Shown here piece by piece: positions 31,601-43,300 of a stretch of 64,000 bases of DNA. Location: assembly GCA_949987705.1 (NCBI GenBank), contig CATLJY010000934.1, forward strand, positions 1 through 64,000, written 5' to 3'. Each line of letters opens with the position of its first letter. The stretch's first letter is position 1. The notes under the pieces were generated by a model. The model ran no database searches and was not told the DNA's origin. It saw only the letters and a list, made by a program, of their open reading frames with translations. The position numbers were made by a program, and so were the translations under genes. The stretch comes from Thereva unica. Taxonomy: Eukaryota > Arthropoda > Insecta > Diptera > Therevidae.

Positions 31601-33560
31601 CTAAATTCACTCTATTCATCGAAATTAAGTTACATTCATCAAATACATCGAAAATAACCTAAATTCACTCTATTCATCGAAATTAAGTTACATTCATCAA
31701 ATACATCGAAAATAACCTAAATTCACTTTATTCATCGAAATTAAGTTATATTCATCAAATACATCGAAAATAACTTAAATTCGCTTTATTCATCGAAATT
31801 AAGTTATATTCATCGAGTACATCGAAAATAACTTAAGTTCACTTTATTCATCGAAATTAAGTTATATTCATCGAGTACATCGAAAATAACTTAAGTTCAC
31901 TTTATTCATCGAAATTAAGTTATATTCATCAAATACATCGAAAATAACTTAAATTCGCTTTATTCATCGAAATTAAGTTATATTCATCAAATACATCGAA
32001 AATAACCTAAATTCACTTTATTCATCGAAATTAAGTTATATTCATCGAGTACATCGAAAATAACTTAAGTTCACTTTATTCATCGAAATTAAGTTATATT
32101 CATCAAATACATCGAAAATAACCTAAATTCACTCTATTCATCGAAATTAAGTTACATTCATCAAATACATCGAAAATAACCTAAATTCACTCTATTCATC
32201 GAAATTAAGTTACATTCATCAAATACATCGAAAATAACCTAAATTCACTTTATTCATCGAAATTAAGTTATATTCATCAAATACATCGAAAATAACCTAA
32301 ATTCACTTTATTCATCGAAATTAAGTTACATTCATCAAATACATCGAAAATAACCTAAATTCACTCTATTCATCAAAATTAAGTTATATTCATCAAATAC
32401 ATCGAAAATAACCTAAATTCACTTTATTCGTCGAAATTAAGTTACATTCATCAAATACATCGAAAATAACCTAAATTCACTCTATTCATCGAAATTAAGT
32501 TATATTCATCAAATACATCGAAAATAACCTAAATTCACTTTATTCATCGAAATTAAGTTATATTCATCAAATACATCGAAAATAACCTAAATTCACTTTA
32601 TTCATCGAAATTAAGTTATATTCATCAAATACATCGAAAATAACCTAAATTCACTTTATTCATCGAAATTAAGTTATATTCATCAAATACATCGAAAATA
32701 ACTTAAATTCGCTTTATTCATCGAAATTAAGTTATATTCATCAAATACATCGAAAATAACCTAAATTCACTTTATTCATCGAAATTAAGTTATATTCATC
32801 AAATACATCGAAAATAACTTAAATTCGCTTTATTCATCGAAATTAAGTTATATTCATCGAGTACATCGAAAATAACTTAAGTTCACTTTATTCATCGAAA
32901 TTAAGTTATATTCATCAAATACATCGAAAATAACCTAAATTCACTTTATTCATCGAAATTAAGTTACATTCATCAAATACATCGAAAATAACCTAAATTC
33001 ACTTTATTCATCGAAATTAAGTTATATTCATCAAATACATCGAAAATAACTTAAATTCGCTTTATTCATCGAAATTAAGTTATATTCATCGAGTACATCG
33101 AAAATAACTTAAGTTCACTTTATTCATCGAAATTAAGTTATATTCATCAAATACATCGAAAATAACCTAAATTCACTTTATTCATCGAAATTAAGTTACA
33201 TTCATCAAATACATCGAAAATAACCTAAATTCACTTTATTCATCGAAATTAAGTTATATTCATCAAATACATCGAAAATAACTTAAATTCGCTTTATTCA
33301 TCGAAATTAAGTTATATTCATCGAGTACATCGAAAATAACTTAGTTCACTTTATTCATCGAAATTAAGTTACATTCATCAAATACATCGAAAATAACCTA
33401 AATTCACTTTATTCATCGAAATTAAGTTATATTCATCAAATACATCGAAAATAACTTAAATTCACTTTATTCATCAAATACATCGAAAATAACCTAAATT
33501 CACTTTATTCATCGAAATTAAGTTACATTCATCAATACATCGAACATAACCTAAATTCAC
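22690..33560 (+). repeat. Higher-order unit of about 3.5-3.8 kb, three copies, each with a 38-bp truncated monomer
   Basis: Blocks of about 22,690-26,495, 26,500-30,120 and 30,120-33,560 share variant order. Examples: AGTTCAC-type monomers with GAGT linkers at 23,621 and 27,429 (3,808 bp apart), and the rare AAATATATCG at 25,191 and 28,939 (3,748 bp apart). Each copy contains one monomer with a 20-bp deletion, with TTCATC running straight into AAATAC at 26,379, 30,006 and 33,470. Copy 2 has lost one monomer between those markers and copy 3 about seven, so lengths drift. Most CGC monomers here carry AAATTAAG rather than AAACTAAG, unlike the rest of the left arm. Confidence 0.75.
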
Positions 33561-34336
33561 TCTATTCATCGAAATTAAGTTATATTCATCAAATACATCG
33601 AAAATAACCTAAATTCACTTTATTCATCGAAATTAAGTTATATTCATCAAATACATCGAAAATAACTTAAATTCACTTTATTCATCGAAATTAAGTTATA
33701 TTCATCAAATACATCGAAAATAACCTAAATTCACTTTATTCATCGAAATTAAGTTATATTCATCAAATACATCGAAAATAACTTAAATTCGCTTTATTCA
33801 TCGAAATTAAGTTATATTCATCAAATACATCGAAAATAACCTAAATTCACTTTATTCATCGAAATTAAGTTATATTCATCAAATACATCGAAAATAACTT
33901 AATTCGCTTTATTCATCGAAATTAAGTTATATTCATCGAGTACATCGAAAATAACTTAAGTTCACTTTATTCATCGAAATTAAGTTATATTCATCGAGTA
34001 CATCGAAAATAACCTAAATTCACTTTATTCATCGAAATTAAGTTATATTCATCAAATACATCGAAAATAACTTAAATTCACTTTATTCATCGAATTAAGT
34101 TACATTCATCAAATACATCGAAAATAACCTAAATTCACTCTATTCATCGAAATTAAGTTATATTCATCGAGTACATCGAAAATAACCTAAATTCACTTTA
34201 TTCATCGAAATTAAGTTACATTCATCAAATACATCGAAAATAACCTAAATTCACTTTATTCATCGAAATTAAGTTATATTCATCAAATACATCGAAAATA
34301 ACCTAAATTCACTTTATTCATCGAAATTAAGTTATA
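33561..34336 (+). repeat. Satellite tail of the left arm up to the inversion
   Basis: About 13 ordinary forward monomers with three single-base changes in length or sequence: CGAACATAAC near 33,542, ACTTAATTCGC near 33,898 and CGAATTAAG near 34,091. The last monomers before the junction are TATATT/CCT types with AAAT linkers. Nothing else is seen. Confidence 0.8.
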
Positions 34337-34358
34337 TTCATCAAATACATTTGATGAA
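34337..34358. other. Inversion junction (head-to-head satellite switch point)
   Basis: The left array ends inside a monomer at TTCATCAAATACAT (34,337-34,350). The reverse-oriented array starts at ATTTGATGAA (34,349-34,358). The arms TTCATCAAAT and ATTTGATGAA are perfect reverse complements with only AC between them. The 2-bp AT at 34,349-34,350 fits both arrays, so the join has 2-bp overlap. Beyond it the inverted homology continues for tens of kilobases at monomer level. Single-strand G/C skew flips from C-rich to G-rich here. It could be a real inversion or fold-back, or a misjoin of two oppositely oriented contigs; sequence alone cannot separate these. Confidence 0.95.
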
Positions 34359-37300
34359 TGTAACTTAATTTCGATGAATAGAGTGAATTTAAGTTATTTT
34401 CGATGTATTTGATGAATGTAACTTAATTTCGATGAATAAAGTGAATTTAAGTTATTTTCGATGTATTTGATGAATATAACTTAATTTCGATGAATAAAGT
34501 GAATTTAGGTTATTTTCGATGTACTCGATGAATATAACTTAATTTCGATGAATAAAGTGAACTTAAGTTATTTTCGATGTACTCGATGAATATAACTTAA
34601 TTTCGATGAATAAAATGAATTTAGGTTATTTTCGATGTATTTGATGAATGTAACTTAATTTCGATGAATAGAGTGAACTTAAGTTATTTTCGATGTATTT
34701 GATGAATATAACTTAATTTCGATGAATAAAGTGAATTTAGGTTATTTTCGATGTACTCGATGAATATAACTTAATTTCGATGAATAAAGTGAACTTAAGT
34801 TATTTCGATGTACTCGATGAATATAACTTAATTTCGATGAATAAAGTGAATTTAGGTTATTTTCGATGTATTTGATGAATGTAACTTAATTTCGATGAAT
34901 AGAGTGAATTTAAGTTATTTTCGATGTATTTGATGAATATAACTTAATTTCGATGAATAAAGTGAATTTAGGTTATTTTCGATGTATTTGATGAATGTAA
35001 CTTAATTTCGATGAATAAAGTGAATTTAGGTTATTTTCGATGTATTTGATGAATGTAACTTAATTTCGATGAATAAAGTGAATTTAAGTTATTTTCGATG
35101 TATTTGATGAATGTAACTTAATTTCGATGAATAAAGTGAATTTAGGTTATTTTCGATGTATTTGATGAATATAACTTAATTTCGATGAATAAAGTGAATT
35201 TAAGTTATTTTCGATGTATTTGATGAATATAACTTAATTTCGATGAATAAGTGAATTTAGGTTATTTTCGATGTATTTGATGAATGTAACTTAATTTCGA
35301 TGAATAAAGTGAATTTAGGTTATTTTCGATGTATTTGATGAATGTAACTTAATTTCGATGAATAAAGTGAATTTAGGTTATTTTCGATGTATTTGATGAA
35401 TGTAACTTAATTTCGATGAATAAAGTGAATTTAGGTTATTTTCGATGTATTTGATGAATATAACTTAATTTCGATGAATAAAGTGAATTTAGGTTATTTT
35501 CGATGTATTTGATGAATGTAACTTAATTTCGATGAATAAAGTGAATTTAGGTTATTTTCGATGTATTTGATGAATGTAACTTAATTTCGATGAATAAAGT
35601 GAATTTAAGTTATTTTCGATGTATTTGATGAATGCTAACTTAATTTCGATGAATAAAGTGAATTTAGGTTATTTTCGATGTTTTTGATGAATATATGTAA
35701 CTTAATTTCGATGAATAAAGTGAAATTTAGGTTATTTTCGATGTATTTGATGAATGTAACTTAATTTCGATGAATAAAGTGAATTTAGGTTATTTTCGAT
35801 GTATTTGATGAATATAACTTAATTTCGATGAATAAAGTGAATTTAGGTTATTTTCGATGTGTTTGATGAATGTAACTTAATTTCGATGAATAAAGTGAAT
35901 TTAAGTTATTTTCGATGTATTTGATGAATGTAACTTAATTTCGATGAATAAAGTGAATTTAGGTTATTTTCGATGTATTTGATGAATGTAACTTAATTTC
36001 GATGAATAAAGTGAATTTAGGTTATTTTCGATGTATTTGATGAATGTAACTTAATTTCGATGAATAAAGTGAATTTAGGTTATTTTCGATGTATTTGATG
36101 AATATAACTTAGTTTCGATGAATAAAGCGAATTTAAGTTATTTTCGATGTACTCGATGAATATAACTTAATTTCGATGAATAAAGTGAATTTAGGTTATT
36201 TTCGATGTATTTGATGAATGTAACTTAATTTCGATGAATAGAGTGAACTTAAGTTATTTTCGATGTATTTGATGAATATAACTTAATTTCGATGAATAAA
36301 GTGAATTTAGGTTATTTTCGATGTATTTGATGAATGTAACTTAATTTCGATGAATAAAGTGAATTTAGGTTATTTTCGATGTATTTGATGAATATAACTT
36401 AATTTCGATGAATAAAGTGAATTTAGGTTATTTTCGATGTATTTGATGAATGTAACTTAATTTCGATGAATAAAGTGAATTTAAGTTATTTCGATGTATT
36501 TGATGAATATAACTTAATTTCGATGAATAAAGTGAATTTAGGTTATTTTCGATGTATTTGATGAATATAACTTAATTTCGATGAATAAAGTGAATTTAGG
36601 TTATTTTCGATGTATTTGATGAATGTAACTTAATTTCGATGAATAAAGTGAATTTAAGTTATTTTCGATGTATTTGATGAATATAACTTAATTTCGATGA
36701 ATAAAGTGAATTTAGGTTATTTTCGATGTATTTGATGAGTATAACTTAATTTCGATGAATAAAGTGAATTTAGGTTATTTTCGATGTATTTGATGAATGT
36801 AACTTAATTTCGATGAATAAAGTGAATTTAAGTTATTTTCGATGTATTTGATGAATGTAACTTAATTTCGATGAATAAAGTGAATTTAGGTTATTTTCGA
36901 TGTATTTGATGAATATAACTTAATTTCGATGAATAAAGTGAACTTAAGTTATTTTCGATGTATTTGATGAATATAACTTAATTTCGATGAATAAAGTGAA
37001 CTTAAGTTATTTTCGATGTATTTGATGAATATAACTTAATTTCGATGAATAAAGTGAATTTAGGTTATTTTCGATGTATTTGATGAATGTAACTTAATTT
37101 CGATGAATAAAGTGAATTTAGGTTATTTTCGATGTATTTGATGAATGTAACTTAATTTCGATGAATAAAGTGAATTTAAGTTATTTTCGATGTATTTGAT
37201 GAATGTAACTTAATTTCGATGAATAAAGTGAATTTAGGTTATTTTCGATGTATTTGATGAATATAACTTAATTTCGATGAATAAAGTGAACTTAAGTTAT

Positions 37301-40300
37301 TTTCGATGTATTTGATGAATATAACTTAATTTCGATGATTAAAGTGAATTTAGGTTATTTTCGATGTATTTGATGAATGTAACTTAATTTCGATGAATAA
37401 AGTGAATTTAGGTTATTTTCGATGTATTTGATGAATATAACTTAATTTCGATGAATAAAGTGAACTTAAGTTATTTTCGATGTATTTGATGAATATAACT
37501 TAATTTCGATGATTAAAGTGAATTTAGGTTATTTTCGATGTATTTGATGAATGTAACTTAATTTCGATGAATAGAGTGAATTTAGGTTATTTTCGATGTA
37601 CTCGATGAATATAACTTAATTTCGATGAATAAAGTGAACTTAAGTTATTTTCGATGTACTCGATGAATATAACTTAATTTCGATGAATAAAGTGAATTTA
37701 GGTTATTTTCGATGTATTTGATGAATGTAACTTAATTTCGATGAATAAAGTGAATTTAAGTTATTTTCGATGTATTTGATGAATGTAACTTAATTTCGAT
37801 GAATAAAGTGAATTTAGGTTATTTTCGATGTATTTGATGAATGTAACTTAATTTCGATGAATAAAGTGAATTTAGGTTATTTTCGATGTATTTGATGAAT
37901 ATAACTTAATTTCGATGAATAAAGTGAATTTAGGTTATTTTCGATGTATTTGATGAATATAACTTAATTTCGATGAATAAAGTGAATTTAGGTTATTTTC
38001 GATGTATTTGATGAATATAACTTAATTTCGATGAATAAAGTGAATTTAGGTTATTTTCGATGTATTTGATGAATGTAACTTAATTTCGATGAATAGAGTG
38101 AATTTAGGTTATTTTCGATGTATTTGATGAATGTAACTTAATTTCGATGAATAAAGTGAATTTAGGTTATTTTCGATGTATTTGATGAATATAACTTAAT
38201 TTCGATGAATAAAGTGAACTTAAGTTATTTTCGTTGTATTTGATGAATATAACTTAATTTCGATGAATAAAGTGAATTTAGGTTATTTTCGATGTATTTG
38301 ATGAATGTAACTTAATTTCGATGAATAAAGTGAATTTAGGTTATTTTCGATGTATTTGATGAATGTAACTTAATTTCGATGAATAAAGTGAATTTAAGTT
38401 ATTTTCGATGTATTTGATGAATATAACTTAATTTCGATGAATAGAGTGAATTTAGGTTATTTTCGATGTATTTGATGAATGTAACTTAATTTCGATGAAT
38501 AAAGTGAATTTAAGTTATTTACGATGTATTTGATGAATGTAACTTAATTTCGATGAATAAAGTGAATTTAGGTTATTTTCGATGTATTTGATGAATGTAA
38601 CTTAATTTCGATGAATAAAGTGAATTTAGGTTATTTTCGATGTATTTGATGAATATAACTTAATTTCGATGAATAAAGTGAATTTAGGTTATTTTCGATA
38701 TATTTGATGAATATAACTTAATTTCGATGAATAAAGTGAATTTAGGTTATTTTCGATGTATTTGATGAATGTAACTTAATTTCGATGAATAAAGTGAATT
38801 TAGGTTATTTTCGATGTACTCGATGAATATAACTTAATTTCGATGAATAAAGTGAATTTAAGTTATTTTCGATGTATTTGATGAATGTAACTTAATTTCG
38901 ATGAATAAAGTGAATTTAGGTTATTTTCGATGTATTTGATGAATGTAACTTAATTTCGATGAATAAAGTGAATTTAGGTTTTTTAGATGTATTTGATGAA
39001 TGTAACTTAATTTCGATGAATAAAGTGAATTTAAGTTATTTTCGATGTATTTGATGAATATAACTTAATTTCGATGAATAAAGTGAATTTAGGTTATTTT
39101 CGATGTATTTGATGAATATAACTTAATTTCGATGAATAAAGTGAATTTAAGTTATTTTCGATGTATTTGATGAATGTAACTTAATTTCGATGAATAAAGT
39201 GAATTTAGGTTATTTTCGATGTATTTGATGAATGTAACTTAATTTCGATGAATAAAGTGAATTTAGGTTATTTTCGATGTATTTGATGAATGTAACTTAA
39301 TTTCGATGAATAAAGTGAATTTAAGTTATTTTCGATGTATTTGATGAATATAACTTAATTTCGATGAATAAAGTGAATTTAGGTTATTTTCGATGTATTT
39401 GATGAATGTAACTTAATTTCGATGAATAAAGTGAATTTAGGTTATTTTCGATGTATTTGATGAATGTAACTTAATTTCGATGAATAAAGTGAATTTAAGT
39501 TATTTTCGATGTATTTGATGAATATAACTTAATTTCGATGAATAAAGTGAATTTAGGTTATTTTCGATGTATTTGATGAATATAACTTAATTTCGATGAA
39601 TAAAGTGAATTTAGGTTATTTTCGATGTATTTGATGAATGTAACTTAATTTCGATGAATAAAGTGAATTTAAGTTATTTTCGATGTATTTGATGAATATA
39701 ACTTAATTTCGATGAATAAAGTGAATTTAGGTTATTTTCGATGTATTTGATGAATGTAACTTAATTTCGATGAATAAAGTGAATTTAGGTTATTTTCGAT
39801 GTATTTGATGAATGTAACTTAATTTCGATGAATAAAGTGAATTTAAGTTATTTTCGATGTATTTGATGAATGTAACTTAATTTCGATGAATAAAGTGAAT
39901 TTAGGTTATTTTCGATGTATTTGATGAATGTAACTTAATTTCGATGAATAAAGTGAATTTAGGTTATTTTCGATGTATTTGATGAATGTAACTTAATTTC
40001 GATGAATAAAGTGAATTTAAGTTATTTTCGATGTATTTGATGAATATAACTTAATTTCGATGAATAAAGTGAATTTAGGTTATTTTCGATGTATTTGATG
40101 AATGTAACTTAATTTCGATGAATAAAGTGAATTTAAGTTATTTTCGAGGTATTTGATGAATGTAACTTAATTTCGATGAATAAAGTGAATTTAGGTTATT
40201 TTCGATGTATTTGATGAATATAACTTAATTTCGATGAATAGAGTGAATTTAGGTTATTTTCGATGTACTCGATGAATATAACTTAATTTCGATGAATAAA

Positions 40301-43300
40301 GTGAACTTAAGTTATTTTCGATGTACTCGATGAATATAACTTAATTTCGATGAATAAAGTGAATTTAGGTTATTTTCGATGTATTTGATGAATGTAACTT
40401 AATTTCGATGAATAAAGTGAATTTAAGTTATTTTCGATGTATTTGATGAATATAACTTAATTTCGATGAATAAAGTGAATTTAGGTTATTTTCGATGTAT
40501 TTGATGAATATAACTTAATTTCGATGAATAAAGTGAATTTAAGTTATTTTCGATGTATTTGATGAATGTAACTTAATTTCGATGAATAAAGTGAATTTAG
40601 GTTATTTTCGATGTATTTGATGAATGTAACTTAATTTCGATGAATAAAGTGAATTTAGGTTATTTTCGATGTATTTGATGAATGTAACTTAATTTCGATG
40701 AATAAAGTGAATTTAAGTTATTTTCGATGTATTTGATGAATATAACTTAATTTCGATGAATAAAGTGAATTTAGGTTATTTTCGATGTATTTGATGAATG
40801 TAACTTAATTTCGATGAATAAAGTGAATTTAAGTTATTTTCGATGTATTTGATGAATATAACTTAATTTCGATGAATAAAGTGAATTTAGGTTATTTTCG
40901 ATGTATTTGATGAATGTAACTTAATTTCGATGAATAAAGTGAATTTAGGTTATTTTCGATGTATTTGATGAATGTAACTTAATTTCGATGAATAAAGTGA
41001 ATTTAGGTTATTTTCGATGTATTTGATGAATGTAACTTAATTTCGATGAATAAAGTGAATTTAAGTTATTTTCGATGTATTTGATGAATATAACTTAATT
41101 TCGATGAATAAAGTGAATTTAGGTTATTTTCGATGTATTTGATGAATGTAACTTAATTTCGATGAATAAAGTGAATTTAAGTTATTTTCGATGTATTTGA
41201 TGAATGTAACTTAATTTCGATGAATAAAGTGAATTTAGGTTATTTTCGATGTATTTGATGAATATAACTTAATTTCGATGAATAGAGTGAATTTAGGTTA
41301 TTTTCGATGTACTCGATGAATATAACTTAATTTCGATGAATAAAGTGAACTTAAGTTATTTTCGATGTACTCGATGAATATAACTTAATTTCGATGAATA
41401 AAGTGAATTTAGGTTATTTTCGATGTATTTGATGAATGTAACTTAATTTCGATGAATAAAGTGAATTTAAGTTATTTTCGATGTATTTGATGAATGTAAC
41501 TTAATTCCGATGAATAAAGTGAATTTAGGTTATTTTCGATGTATTTGATGAATGTAACTTAATTTCGATGAATAAAGTGAATTTAGGTTATTTTCGATGT
41601 ATTTGATGAATATAACTTAATTTCGATGAATAAAGTGAATTTAGGTTATTTTCGATGTATTTGATGAATATAACTTAATTTCGATGAATAAAGTGAATTT
41701 AGGTTATTTTCGATGTATTTGATGAATATAACTTAATTTCGATGAATAAAGTGAATTTAGGTTATTTTCGATGTATTTGATGAATGTAACTTAATTTCGA
41801 TGAATAGAGTGAATTTAGGTTATTTTCGATGTATTTGATGAATGTAACTTAATTTCGATGAATAAAGTGAATTTAGGTTATTTTCGATGTATTTGATGAA
41901 TATAACTTAATTTCGATGAATAAAGTGAACTTAAGTTATTTTCGATGTATTTGATGAATATAACTTAATTTCGATGAATAAAGTGAATTTAGGTTATTTT
42001 CGATGTATTTGATGAATGTAACTTAATTTCGATGAATAAAGTGAATTTAGGTTATTTTCGATGTATTTGATGAATGTAACTTAATTTCGATGAATAAAGT
42101 GAATTTAAGTTATTTTCGATGTATTTGATGAATATAACTTAATTTCGATGAATAGAGTGAATTTAGGTTATTTTCGATGTACTCGATGAATATAACTTAA
42201 TTTCGATGAATAAAGTGAACTTAAGTTATTTTCGATGTACTCGATGAATATAACTTAATTTCGATGAATAAAGCGAATTTAAGTTATTTTCGATGTATTT
42301 GATGAATATAACTTAATTTCGATGAATAAAGTGAATTTAGGTTATTTTCGATGTATTTGATGAATATAACTTAATTTCGATGAATAAAGTGAATTTAGGT
42401 TATTTTCGATGTATTTGATGAATGTAACTTAATTTCGATGAATAAAGTGAATTTAGGTTATTTTCGATGTATTTGATGAATGTAACTTAATTTCGATGAA
42501 TAAAGTGAATTTAAGTTATTTTCGATGTATTTGATGAATATAACTTAATTTCGATGAATAAAGTGAATTTAGGTTATTTTCGATGTATTTGATGAATGTA
42601 ACTTAATTTCGATGAATAAAGTGAATTTAAGTTATTTTCGATGTATTTGATGAATGTAACTTAATTTCGATGAATAAAGTGAATTTAGGTTATTTTCGAT
42701 GTATTTGATGAATGTAACTTAATTTCGATGAATAAAGTGAATTTAGGTTATTTTCGATGTATTTGATGAATGTTACTTAATTTCGATGAATAAAGTGAAT
42801 TTAAGTTATTTTCGATGTATTTGATGAATATAACTTAATTTCGATGAATAAAGTGAATTTAGGTTATTTTCGATGTATTTGATGAATATAACTTAATTTC
42901 GATGAATAAAGTGAATTTAGGTTATTTTCGATGTATTTGATGAATGTAACTTAATTTCGATGAATAAAGTGAATTTAAGTTATTTTCGATGTATTTGATG
43001 AATATAACTTAATTTCGATGAATAAAGTGAATTTAGGTTATTTTCGATGTATTTGATGAATATAACTTAATTTCGATGAATAAAGTGAATTTAGGTTATT
43101 TTCGATGTATTTGATGAATGTAACTTAATTTCGATGAATAAAGTGAATTTAAGTTATTTTCGATGTACTCGATGAATATAACTTAATTTCGATGAATAAA
43201 GTGAATTTAAGTTATTTTCGATGTATTTGATGAATGTAACTTAATTTCGATGAATAAAGTGAATTTAGGTTATTTTCGATGTATTTGATGAATGTAACTT

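Larger units (their letters stand above)
1..34350 (+). repeat. 58-bp satellite array, left arm (forward orientation)
   Basis: Uninterrupted head-to-tail array of a 58-bp monomer that begins TTCATCAAATACATCG and ends GAAATTAAGTTACA, about 592 copies. Period is read directly: TTCATC(A/G) linkers recur at 1, 59, 117, 175 and so on. The consensus has about 11 C and 3 G, so it is about 24% GC and strongly C-skewed on this strand. Copies differ mainly at about seven two-state sites: linker AAAT or GAGT, CCT or CTT, AAATTC or AAGTTC, CAC or CGC, CTTTA or CTCTA, AAATTAAG or AAACTAAG, and TTATATT or TTACATT. It is non-coding: TAA stops lie inside each monomer, and 58 is not a multiple of 3, so every frame meets them. 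No promoter, tRNA, rRNA or other gene is visible anywhere in the arm. Satellite identity is certain; a centromeric role is only inference. Confidence 0.98.
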
